Of a DNA stretch of 56,279 nucleotides, positions 1 through 8,544 are shown one piece after another. Made by a program: the position numbers and the translations under genes. The DNA lies in the NCBI GenBank assembly GCA_003134375.1, contig PLAY01000158.1, forward strand, positions 1 to 56,279, given 5' to 3'. The stretch comes from Limisphaerales bacterium. Its GTDB lineage: Bacteria; Verrucomicrobiota; Verrucomicrobiia; Limisphaerales; UBA11358. A model generated the notes under the pieces. That model did not search any database. It had not been told where the DNA came from and worked only from the letters and a program-made list of their open reading frames with translations. Position 1 is the stretch's first letter. Every line of letters starts with the position of its first letter.

Positions 1-264
1 AACAGTCCACGCCGGTCGTGGGCGAGAAACCAAATGGGAAATCCCAGGTTAATACCCTTTCCCGGTGAAATCAGTGCAAATATAGAGGCAGGGTCGCCTC
101 GGCGAGGCGACCGGACGTATGTGGCCATGCGTCCCTGCCTTAATTTGGCAAGGAATACGTCGGTGACGTGTTTGTTTGTGCGGACGGCTGGGCCAGCCGT
201 CCCTACCTGATTTGCAAAAGACTGCTTGCAACGAAATAACGGCATCTATGATTTCGTGGCGATC

Positions 265-1815
265 ATGAAGTTGAAACGAAAGCCATTAGTTTCCCAAGGT
301 TCCTTGTCCCGCATGCTTCAAGCCGCCGAGCAGGCCTGGAAAGCCAAGGATTTTCAAACAAACATCGAGCTTCTGGAGCGCGCCAGCCGGTTTGATCCGG
401 CCAATTCCGGCATCCTGCTCCAGTTGGGCCGCATGCATGGGCTGCGCTACGATTATGCGAGTGCCGAACGCTGCTTTGAAAGAGCGGTGGGCGTCGCCCC
501 ACAAAAAACGGAAGCCCTGGCTTTGGCGGGAATAAACAGCCGCGATTTTCGCAACCCGGAAATAGCCGTGCGTTATTTCCAGCGCGCCGTCGCACAAAAA
601 AATGCCGCGCCGGAAATGCTTGCCGATCTGGCCGAATTATACGAGCGCCTCCGCCGCGTGGAAGATGCCGATCAGTTGATCGAGCGGGCTTTGCAATTGA
701 GTGGCAGTTGCGCCCTGGCACTGCTGGGTCGCGCCCGCCTGGACCGTCAACGGGGACATCTGGACAAGGCGGAAAAGCTTCTCCGCGCCTTTCCGGCCGA
801 TGCTGATCGCATCATTCGCGTGCGCGCCAGGTATGAATTGGGCGGGATTCTTGACCGCCAGGGACGTTACGATGAAGCGATGACCGCGTTTCTCGAAGCC
901 AAGGCGATCCTGAAACCGGACGCCGCGCTGTTTGCCGCCGATTTGTCAACCCTGCACGCCCGCTTAAAAACGCTGGCGGAAAGCTTCTCCACGGACATAT
1001 TTCAGCGCTGGTTTGATTTTGGCCAAAACCTCCAACCCCCCCGCCGGCTGGCACTCCTCGGAGGCCATCCCCGTTCCGGCACGACGCTGCTGGAGCAGGT
1101 TTTAGACTCGCACCCGGACATTGTCTCGGCGGAAGAGACGGAGATTTTTCACGATGAATCGTACCTCCAACTCACCCGGGATTTGCCGCCAAACGCGCTC
1201 ATGCTTCCGGTTCTGGAGGCGGCGCCCGCCGCCGCATTGCAGCAGGCCCGCGCCACCTATTTCCGCTTCATGGAATTGTCCCTGGGCCAACCCATCGGTG
1301 AACGGCTGCTGATTGATAAAAATCCATCGCTGACCTTTTTGATTCCCGCGCTCATTCGCGTGTTTCCGGAAATTAAACTGCTCGTAACCTTGCGTGATCC
1401 GCGCGATGTGTGTTTGAGCTGCTTCATGCAGCCGTTTTTTCAGTTGGGCCAGACCAATTCGGCTTATTTGACGCTGGAAGGCACCGCTGAAGAATACCTG
1501 TCGGTAATGGGCGTGTGGCGGGCGATTGCCCCGTTGATGAAAAATCCCTTCCTGGAAGTCCGCTACGAAGACATGGTGGACGACCTGGAAGCGGTGGCGC
1601 GGCGGACACTGGATTTTCTCGGCGTGCCGTGGGACGCCAAGGTGCTGGGATTTGACGAACATGCCCGGCAAAAAGTGGTGCGCTCGCCCACTTATGCCGA
1701 CGTGGCCAAACCGGTCTTCAAAACCGCCGTTGGCCGCTGGCGGAATTACCAGAAATACCTGGAACCGCATCTGTCCAAGCTGGAACCGTTTGCCAAGGCG
1801 TTTGGGTATGAGTAG
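265..1815 (+). CDS. TPR-repeat protein with C-terminal sulfotransferase domain
   Basis: N-terminal TPR-like helices; 'LALLGGHPRSGTTLLEQVLDSHPDI' matches the sulfotransferase 5'-PSB motif and 'LVTLRDPRDVCLS' the 3'-PB motif. Start placed at ATG 265 (MKLKRKP) rather than 226. Confidence 0.85.
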   Translation: MKLKRKPLVSQGSLSRMLQAAEQAWKAKDFQTNIELLERASRFDPANSGILLQLGRMHGLRYDYASAERCFERAVGVAPQKTEALALAGINSRDFRNPEIAVRYFQRAVAQKNAAPEMLADLAELYERLRRVEDADQLIERALQLSGSCALALLGRARLDRQRGHLDKAEKLLRAFPADADRIIRVRARYELGGILDRQGRYDEAMTAFLEAKAILKPDAALFAADLSTLHARLKTLAESFSTDIFQRWFDFGQNLQPPRRLALLGGHPRSGTTLLEQVLDSHPDIVSAEETEIFHDESYLQLTRDLPPNALMLPVLEAAPAAALQQARATYFRFMELSLGQPIGERLLIDKNPSLTFLIPALIRVFPEIKLLVTLRDPRDVCLSCFMQPFFQLGQTNSAYLTLEGTAEEYLSVMGVWRAIAPLMKNPFLEVRYEDMVDDLEAVARRTLDFLGVPWDAKVLGFDEHARQKVVRSPTYADVAKPVFKTAVGRWRNYQKYLEPHLSKLEPFAKAFGYE

Positions 1816-1924
1816 TTAAGTGGTTGAGGGTTGAGGGTTGAGGGTTGAAAGTAGTTAAGCCGGATCCATGCAGAAGATTTTTAATGCAAAGACGCCAAGG
1901 GGCAAAGACGCAAGGGTTGAGTAG

Positions 1925-2056
1925 TTGAGGGTAGGGTCGCCTCGCCGAGGCGACCGGACGCGCGGGCCGCGCGTCCCTACCTGGTTTTTGAGGGTAGGGG
2001 CGCCTCGCCGAGGCGACCGGACGCATGGGGCCATGCGTCCCTACCTTAATTTGGCG
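1925..2056. repeat. Multi-hairpin repeat cluster bounded by GTAGGG/CCCTAC (A: GTCGCCTCGCCGAGGCGAC; B: GGACGCATGGGGCCATGCGTCC and variants)
   Basis: Perfect palindromes read directly in the sequence; same motifs recur at 86-210, 3050-3410, 6470-6530 and 6790-6845. Confidence 0.85.
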
Positions 2057-2078
2057 CGCGTCCCTGCCTGATAAAGGC

Positions 2079-2108
2079 AAAACAAGAGCCGCTCCGAAGA
2101 GCGGCTCC
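2079..2108 (-). terminator. Rho-independent terminator of the PEP-CTERM gene
   Basis: GAGCCGCTCTTCGGAGCGGCTC stem followed by a T-rich tract on the minus strand, just downstream of the stop codon. Confidence 0.75.
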
Positions 2109-2139
2109 TGTGAGATAACTAAATCAACCAAACCTGCGA

Positions 2140-2726
2140 TCAGGCCTGTTTGCGACGGAACGCCAAGAGCGACAGACCGCCCAAAATGCCCAACGCCAGC
2201 GTCGTGGGTTCAGGGATGATAGCCATAATTATATCACCAGGCATGGCGGTGAAGCCCCCTGGGATCTCTAGTCCAGTCGCGATTGCTGATGCCGGCTCAG
2301 TCCAAATCAGTGAGCCATTGAGAGAGGTGTCATAAGTGCCACCAGAATAGGGGCCGGAAGCAACCCAAGCCAGAATGTCAAAGGTGACTGGACCTCCAGT
2401 ATATCCGGTAAGCGTTACATTTGGGCCGATAAACCAGCCTGTGATATTATCACCAATACCATTGTCAGGCTGACTCCAAGTAGCACTTATCGCAGTGACG
2501 CTGGACGGAATGAGCGTAAACCCGCTTGTAACCCCGCTACATTAGCCCAGCCAAGCTCAACATCCACATTGGCGCCAACTTGGGTGCCCTGCAAGGCGCA
2601 AGGTCCATAAACCACAGCATAAAACGGAGTGGCATTGTAATTTGAGAAGAAGATATATCCGTCACCACAGAACGCAGTCATGCTGGCGGTGACTCCAAGA
2701 ATTGCCAGTACCAATGATTTTTTCAT
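2140..2726 (-). pseudogene. PEP-CTERM sorting domain protein, frameshifted
   Basis: N-terminal part MKKSLVLAILGVTASMTAFC...VELGWANVAG in one frame, C-terminal part GFTLIPSSVTAIS...IPEPTTLALGILGGLSLLAFRRKQA in another; frames change near 2515-2535. Paralog of the intact gene at 3479-4075. Confidence 0.75.
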
Positions 2727-3049
2727 GATGGATTATCTCCTGATTTTATCTTGTTCACTTTTCACAGGTTGATTTAACCCAAAATGGAATTGGGTTGGCC
2801 GGCAACGGCCTGCCGTACTGACATGAATTTTACACTTTTTGAAAAAGGAATGGAAGAAAAAAAGTAATGGATCATTTTCATTGGGCGCTTGCCGCACACT
2901 GTCCCCTGAAGTAAGCGGGCGTTTCGTTTGGAGTTCCGTGTTAACGCGGCAAAGGGTGGCGAATGCTCCGAGCCGCCTGAAGGCGGAACTCCAAACGGGG
3001 GCAATGCGTGACGACAGAAAACGGGCGGGCGGGAACATTGCGCTGGGAA

Positions 3050-3410
3050 TATCGGACGGACGGCTCGGCGAGCCGTCCCTACCTGGTTTTGAGGGTAGGG
3101 TCGCCTCGCCGAGGCGACCGGACGCATGAGGCCATGCGTCCCTACCTTAATTTGGCCGCGCGTCCCTACCTGATTTGTGCGGACGGCTGGGCCAGCCGTC
3201 CCTACCTAGTTTTGGTTTTGGTAGGATCGCCTCGCCGAGGCGACCGGACGCATGGGGCCATGCGTCCCTACCTGATTTGTGCGGACGGCTGGGCCAGCCA
3301 TCCCTACCTGGTTTTGGGGGTAGGGTCGCCTCGCCGAGGCGACCGGACGCATGGGGCCATGCGTCCCTACCTGATTTGTGCGGACGGCTCGGCGAGCCGT
3401 CCCTACCTGA
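3050..3410. repeat. Array of alternating hairpins, about three ~100-125 bp composite units
   Basis: Repeated order: GTCGCCTCGCCGAGGCGAC, GGACGCATGGGGCCATGCGTCC, GGACGGCTGGGCCAGCCGTCC, joined by 'CTACCTGATTTGTGC' or 'CTACCTGGTTTT' linkers. Confidence 0.9.
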
Positions 3411-3414
3411 TAAA

Positions 3415-3447
3415 GGCAAAAAAAGAGCCGCTCCGAAGAGCGGCTCC
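3415..3447 (-). terminator. Rho-independent terminator of the second PEP-CTERM gene
   Basis: GAGCCGCTCTTCGGAGCGGCTC plus T-run on the minus strand. Confidence 0.8.
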
Positions 3448-3478
3448 TGTGAGATACCGAAATCAACCAAACCTACGA

Positions 3479-4075
3479 TTAGGCCTGTTTGCGGCGGAAC
3501 GCCAAGAGCGCCAGACCGCCCAACCCGGCCAACGCCAGCGTCGTGGGTTCGGGAACCGGCGCAACGATAACTACATCGCCAGGCATAGCAGTAAAGTATC
3601 CTGCTGGAGATAGCCCGCTCGGAATTGACGGCTCGGTCCAAACCAGTGAACCACCCCAACCTAGGCCAGCATTCGGACCGGAAGCAACCGTAGCCAGAAT
3701 TTCAAAGCTAATTGGACCTGCCGAATAACCTACAAGTGCAAGAGTCGGACCTTGGAACCATCCCCCAATAGGAGAGCCAACACCATCGTCAGGCTGGGTC
3801 AAAGTACCATTTACCGCAGTTATACTGGACGGAACGAGCGTAAACCCACTTGTAACTGTACCAAGCGCCCAGCCAAGCTCAACATTCACGTTGGCGCCAG
3901 CAGCAGTGCCCGCCAAGCCGGCAGGAATATGCTGCGCCGTAGTTCCATATACCACGGCATAATATGGCGATGCTCCATAATTATTGAAAATTACGTTTCC
4001 CTGACCATAGGAAGAAATGGCCATACCGATCACGCCTGCTGCTCCGAGGACTGCTGCTAATGTTTTTCTTTTCAT
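3479..4075 (-). CDS. PEP-CTERM sorting domain-containing secreted protein
   Basis: Signal peptide-like N terminus; C terminus VPEPTTLALAGLGGLALLAFRRKQA (PEP motif, TM helix, basic tail). Confidence 0.85.
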   Translation of the reverse strand: MKRKTLAAVLGAAGVIGMAISSYGQGNVIFNNYGASPYYAVVYGTTAQHIPAGLAGTAAGANVNVELGWALGTVTSGFTLVPSSITAVNGTLTQPDDGVGSPIGGWFQGPTLALVGYSAGPISFEILATVASGPNAGLGWGGSLVWTEPSIPSGLSPAGYFTAMPGDVVIVAPVPEPTTLALAGLGGLALLAFRRKQA

Positions 4076-4154
4076 ATTAATATGTATTTGGTTGTTTCTG
4101 GTTGTTAGTTTGAGATTACTTTCATCAAATTATAAGTTATTAAATCAGTTTAAA

Positions 4155-4787
4155 TCAAAATGGTGCGTATTGTACCCAATTAGTAGCTGTCTTTGAACTC
4201 ACGAAAACGCCTTGACCCACGGTTAAAGTCAGATTCGGCGTCCAAACTCCACCAGCTTTTTGTGAAGATGTGAACCCGCTACCAGTATAAACTTGAACTG
4301 TTGATTTATTGGGCAGTGTCGGACCGAGATTCAAAGTGGTATCGTTCAAGTCTCCAGCCACTGGAATTTGAGCGCCCACCAACTCATACGTGCCGGCAGG
4401 AAACGCATTAACGTTGGTTGCCGAACCACCACTTGGGGCAACAACAGTGCCTACAAATGTAATATTGGTGGCAGTTTTGGCACTAACAAAAAAGCCGGTT
4501 CCTACAGGAATGGACAAATCAGGCGTCCAGACCCCACCAGCCTTTTGTGAAGATGTAAAGCCAGTACCATTCCAAATTTGAATTGTCGATTTGTTAGGCA
4601 AAGCCTGTCCCAAGCTGGTGGTTGTATTCGTGCCGTCATCCAATGGGTTGGACAGCAAAACATACGTAACAGCCGGACAACTGACGTTGACATAGCCGAC
4701 GACGTTTTGTGAATAGGTTTGCGCCATCGAAATACCGGCGCTAACTGCCAGAGCGGCAGCCGCAATAAGTAGTGTTTTAGTTCTCAT
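4155..4787 (-). CDS. Secreted protein of the 'SQNVVGYVN' type, unknown function
   Basis: Signal peptide MRTKTLLIAAAALAVSAGISMAQ; internal repeats 'LPNKSTIQIWNGTGFTSSQKAGGVWTPDLSIPVGTGFFVSAKTATN' and 'LPNKSTVQVYTGSGFTSSQKAGGVWTPNLTLTVGQGVFVSSKTATN'. Start at 4787 preferred over 4934. Confidence 0.7.
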   Translation of the reverse strand: MRTKTLLIAAAALAVSAGISMAQTYSQNVVGYVNVSCPAVTYVLLSNPLDDGTNTTTSLGQALPNKSTIQIWNGTGFTSSQKAGGVWTPDLSIPVGTGFFVSAKTATNITFVGTVVAPSGGSATNVNAFPAGTYELVGAQIPVAGDLNDTTLNLGPTLPNKSTVQVYTGSGFTSSQKAGGVWTPNLTLTVGQGVFVSSKTATNWVQYAPF

Positions 4788-5511
4788 ATGTTTCTGTTTT
4801 TGTTCTATTGTTACCGTGTGTGCCAACAATATCTCAAAGTAGCAAGGGGAAGTCAATTGTTTTTTAAAGTTATTTTGAACGTATTTCGGACAGGCAAAGC
4901 CCCTGTCAATAAGCGGTTTAGACATAAAACGCACATAATGGATGTGGCGAATTCGCGTAAATCCGCGTAAAGTCGCTCACGCGACCACGCGGCGGGCGCA
5001 ACTTGACACAACCGCCATTTTTCTCCCTCTCCGCCAACGGAGTTGGGGGAGAGGGCCGGGGAGAGGTGGCGCGGTTAAAATGGTTGAGGGTTGTTGGTTG
5101 CGGGTTGAGGGTGAAAAAACAGCCGCCGGGACGTCAGCCTTCGCTTTGAAGCTTCGGCGCGACAGGCCGGCGCTCCCAGGAGGTTCATGGGCAGGTAGCG
5201 CGTGATAAATTCAAAATCCCCTCGCCCCGACCCCGTAAAGGGGCGTGGCCGCGTGGCGAAGCTTTACGCGGCTTTACCCGCCCTCTCCCCGCTCAGGCGG
5301 GGCGAGGGAGTTGATGGTGGTGTCAAGTTGCGGCCTCCCCCGGCCACCCATATACTATATGCAGACATTTCGCCGGCCAAAATTGTGGAATGGTTGATCC
5401 TCCGTCGCGCAAGCGCTATGGAGGACGGGGGGTTGAGGGTGGGAACCTCGTAAAACGGCATGTCCGGCCAAACGAGCTTGACTCAACATTATTTTATGGG
5501 AAGTTTCCCAT

Positions 5512-5757
5512 ATGACAACGGTAGCCAAAGCGGATAAGAGCCGGTTGACCATTCGCGGACTGGTGGACGGAGATCAATACATTGTGCGCGAACAGCCCGG
5601 CGGCTGGTTCATTACGCCCGAAAAAAAACACCGGGTAAAAAAAAGCGGCATGAGTGCGGAGGCCTTCGCCCGGATCTACCGTTCCCGCACTCCTTTGGAC
5701 ACGGCCACCGCGGCTGAAATTTCCGCCAACCTCGCCGCCACGGACAAAGCCCAATGA
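5512..5757 (+). CDS. Antitoxin-like small protein (VapB-type partner)
   Basis: 81 aa ORF overlapping the downstream PIN-domain gene by ATGA. Confidence 0.5.
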   Translation: MTTVAKADKSRLTIRGLVDGDQYIVREQPGGWFITPEKKHRVKKSGMSAEAFARIYRSRTPLDTATAAEISANLAATDKAQ

Positions 5758-6152
5758 GAATCCTGATTGACACTTCATTGCTGGTGGAGGGTGAACGCCG
5801 GAATTTTGATCTGGGCGAATGGGTGGCCGCCGCCCGGCATGAAGTTTTTATTTGTGATGCGACGGTGGCGGAATACCTCGCGGGCAAGCCGTTGAAAGAC
5901 GCGGGAAAGGAGCAACGCTGGAAGATTTATTGGGAATCGTTCGTTTCGCTTTTGGAGTCCGTCCCACTGGATCATCAGGTCTGTGAAAAAGCCGGGGAGC
6001 TGCTGGCGGATGCCCGCCGCAGGGGAAAAACCATGCCGCTCGGCGACGGCTTCCATGCCGCAGTCGCGGCGTTGGAAGATTTGACCGTCGCCACGGTTGA
6101 CGTTGACCACTTCAAAGCCCTCGGGGTCCGCGCCGTCAACCCGCTAAAATAA
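5754..6152 (+). CDS. PIN-domain ribonuclease toxin (VapC-like)
   Basis: MRILIDTSLLVEGE..., 'CDATVAEYLAG', 'PLGDGFHAAVA', 'TVDVDHF': spaced acidic residues of the PIN fold. Confidence 0.75.
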   Translation: MRILIDTSLLVEGERRNFDLGEWVAAARHEVFICDATVAEYLAGKPLKDAGKEQRWKIYWESFVSLLESVPLDHQVCEKAGELLADARRRGKTMPLGDGFHAAVAALEDLTVATVDVDHFKALGVRAVNPLK

Positions 6153-6432
6153 TTTCCCGCGCGGGTCCGCACCCAATTTCTTGCCGGAGGGGCGAGTTAC
6201 ACGAGTCCCCATTTCCAGAGGCGTTCGATGAGTCAGTGGCTTGTGCAACCCGCCCCGCCGATATTTTTTTCGCGGGGTCCGGTTTTTGCGGCCATTCCGT
6301 TGCGCTGGCCGGTCGGGAGCCGAAAGCCGAAAGCCGCCGGCGGGACGCCAGCGCTCCCAGGAACTTGTTTATCCGTGTCATCCGCGTAATCCGCGGTTCT
6401 TATTTCGGTTTCCGGGTTTAGTTATCTCACAG

Positions 6433-6461
6433 GAGCCGCTTTTCGGAGCGGCTCTTTTTTT
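6433..6461 (+). terminator. Orphan terminator-type hairpin (PEP-CTERM 3'-module copy)
   Basis: GAGCCGCTTTTCGGAGCGGCTCTTTTTTT; no PEP-CTERM gene upstream. Confidence 0.7.
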
Positions 6462-6752
6462 ACTTTATCAGGTAGGGACGCATGGCCACATGCGTCCGGT
6501 CGCCTCGGCGAGGCGACCCTACCCTCAACTACTCAACCCTTGCGTCTTTGCCCCTTGGCGTCTTTGCGTTAATTTCATCTCCCCCGGCTGAATAGATCCA
6601 GTTTGGGAGCGCCGGCCTGTCGCGTTGGCCGGTCGGGAGCCGAAAGCCGAAAGCCGCCGGCGGGACGCCAGCGCTCCCAGGAACTTGTTTATCCGTGCAA
6701 TCCGCGCAATCCGCGGTTCTTATTTCGGTTTCCGGGTTTGGTTATCTCACAG

Positions 6753-6781
6753 GAGCCGCTTTTCGGAGCGGCTCTTTTTTT
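6753..6781 (+). terminator. Second orphan terminator-type hairpin
   Basis: Same sequence as 6433-6461, in the second duplication copy. Confidence 0.7.
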
Positions 6782-7186
6782 ACTTTATCAGGTAGGGACG
6801 CATGGCCACATGCGTCCGGTCGCCTCGGCGAGGCGACCCTACCCTCAACTACTCAACCCTTGCGTCTTTGCCCCTTGGCGTCTTTGCGTTAATTTCATCT
6901 CCCCCGGTTGAATAGATCCAGTTTGGGAGCGCCCGGGTTCAAACCACAAATTCGTCCGGGGAAATCTCGCCCGGCCGGCTCTTTTCCAACCTAAACTGAT
7001 TTCCCCAAAAATGGCAAACAAATGGCAATAATAGTCAAGCCCGCACCGGGGTTCCCCATTAACCTATAGTCAGGAAGATGTGCAGCATGTGCCAGATGCC
7101 AACGGCGCGGGCAGCGCGGACCAGCCGTAACCCCGGCTGGACCGGCCTGCTTGATTGATTTTTTTTGCCAACCCTGAAATACGTTT

Positions 7187-7627
7187 ATGAACCAACGAGC
7201 TTTGAAAACGTACGTTTTTTATTGCTCCAACAATCTGGCCGCCGACGCGTTTGCCGGCCTGGGCCGCGGCCGGGAGGGCGACACCATCAAGACCATCAGC
7301 CTGCCCTGTTCCGGGAAGGTGGATGTTCCGTATTTGATCAAGGCGTTTGAAACCGGCGCGGACGGCGTGGCGATTGTGACCTGCCCCCGGAACGAGTGCC
7401 GCCATTTCGAGGGCAACCTGCGGGCGCACAAACGCGCCGAGGCCGTGGAATCGCTGCTGGAGGAAATTGGCATGGAGGCGGGCCGGATGGCGGTATTTGA
7501 GTGCGGGCAACAGGGCGTTGAACGGGTCCTTGGCGAAATCAAGCAGTTCATTGAACGGGTGAGGAACCTGCCCGCCGCACCCGCCCGCAGCGACGCCGCA
7601 AACAAACAGGAGTGTACGGTTGCATGA
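7187..7627 (+). CDS. Hydrogenase iron-sulfur (MvhD/FlpD-like) subunit, first copy
   Basis: 'PCSGKVDVPYLIKAFETGADGVAIVTCPRNECRHFEGNLRAHKR' is typical of the MvhD/FrhD family. Confidence 0.75.
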   Translation: MNQRALKTYVFYCSNNLAADAFAGLGRGREGDTIKTISLPCSGKVDVPYLIKAFETGADGVAIVTCPRNECRHFEGNLRAHKRAEAVESLLEEIGMEAGRMAVFECGQQGVERVLGEIKQFIERVRNLPAAPARSDAANKQECTVA

Positions 7628-8529
7628 AACCAGACAGCAAACTCGCAAAAAAAATTGAGTCGGGAGATTTTATCGTCACCGCCGAGTGCGCGCCGGGCGC
7701 CACCGCGACCGGGGCCGCCACCGAAGCGGCCTTGAAATTCTTCAACGGCAAACTGGCGGCCGTCAACTTTCCCGACAACTCACACGGCGTGGCGATCTCA
7801 TCGGTGGCCGCGGCGGTGGCGGCCATAAAACTGGGCGCCGAACCGATCCTCCAGATGGTCACCCGCGACCGGAACCGCATCGCCCTGCAGTCGGATTTGC
7901 TGGGCGCGGCCAGCCTGGGAATCAAGAATCTGCTGTGCATGTCCGGCTATCATCAGATGCTGATCGGTTGTCCGGAATCGGCCAATGTTTTTGACGTGGA
8001 TTCGTCGCAATTTGTGGATCTGGCCACCCGGATGTCTGAAACCGGCGTCCTGGCCGACGGGACAAAATTTGACGGGCAATTTTCGATGCTGGTGGGGGCG
8101 GTGGCGAATCCGTTTCTGAGACCGATGGATCTCAACCTGTTCCGGCTCGGCATAAAAATCGAAGCCGGCGCACGGTTTATTCAGACCCACGCGGTGTTTG
8201 ACCTCGAGGCCTTCACTCAATGGCTCGAGGGCGCCCGCAAGGAGGGTCTCGCCCAAAAGACGGCGATTTTGGCCGGGGTTTTTCCCCTGGGCAGCGCGGC
8301 GGAAGCCGAAAAGCTCCGGGACACGTACGCCGAATTTCGCATTCCGGACAAAATCATTGAACGGCTGAAAAAAGCGGGCGATGACGCGGCGCAGAAAAAG
8401 GAGGGCATCGCCATCTGCGCCGAAACCATCAAGCAGCTCAAGGCGCTCGAGGGATTGCGCGGGATCCACATTCTTTCGGGCGGCAAGGAGGCCTCGGTGC
8501 CGGAGATTCTGGCCGCCGCCGGACTGTAA
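7624..8529 (+). CDS. metF: Methylenetetrahydrofolate reductase-like (MetF)
   Basis: 'IESGDFIVTAECAPGATA', 'NFPDNSHG', 'PILQMVTRDRNRIALQSDLLGAASLGIKNLLCMSG', 'GARFIQTHAVFD': MTHFR TIM-barrel motifs. Confidence 0.8.
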   Translation: MKPDSKLAKKIESGDFIVTAECAPGATATGAATEAALKFFNGKLAAVNFPDNSHGVAISSVAAAVAAIKLGAEPILQMVTRDRNRIALQSDLLGAASLGIKNLLCMSGYHQMLIGCPESANVFDVDSSQFVDLATRMSETGVLADGTKFDGQFSMLVGAVANPFLRPMDLNLFRLGIKIEAGARFIQTHAVFDLEAFTQWLEGARKEGLAQKTAILAGVFPLGSAAEAEKLRDTYAEFRIPDKIIERLKKAGDDAAQKKEGIAICAETIKQLKALEGLRGIHILSGGKEASVPEILAAAGL

Positions 8530-8544
8530 TTACCGGGAGAAATC

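Larger units (their letters stand above)
6304..6933. repeat. Tandem duplication of a ~310-320 bp intergenic module
   Basis: Copies at ~6304-6614 and ~6624-6933, nearly identical (same order: CGCTCCCAG repeat, 'CCGCGGTTCTTATTTCGG', terminator hairpin, GTAGGG hairpins, 'TGCGTCTTTGCCCCTTGGCG'). Confidence 0.9.

Noticed and set aside
3050-3410. Possible CRISPR array
   Set aside because: Units are perfect palindromes of three different kinds with conserved linkers; no unique spacers and no cas genes in the window.
3008-3613. ORFs translating as repeated 'RPYLICADGWASRPYLV' or 'MRPVASARRPYPQ' peptides
   Set aside because: They are translations of the hairpin repeat array, with matching ORFs in several frames and strands; not credible genes.
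4942-5461. Small ORFs in the region between the SQNVVGYVN gene and the TA module
   Set aside because: Region is dominated by CCCTCTCC-type and GGGTTGAGG-type repeats; ORFs have no start context or homology signals.
7100-7175. Possible attenuator/riboswitch upstream of the Hdr cluster (CCAGCCGTAACCCCGGCTGG hairpin and later T8 run)
   Set aside because: Stem and T-run are separated by ~20 nt and no known riboswitch core could be recognised; not enough support.
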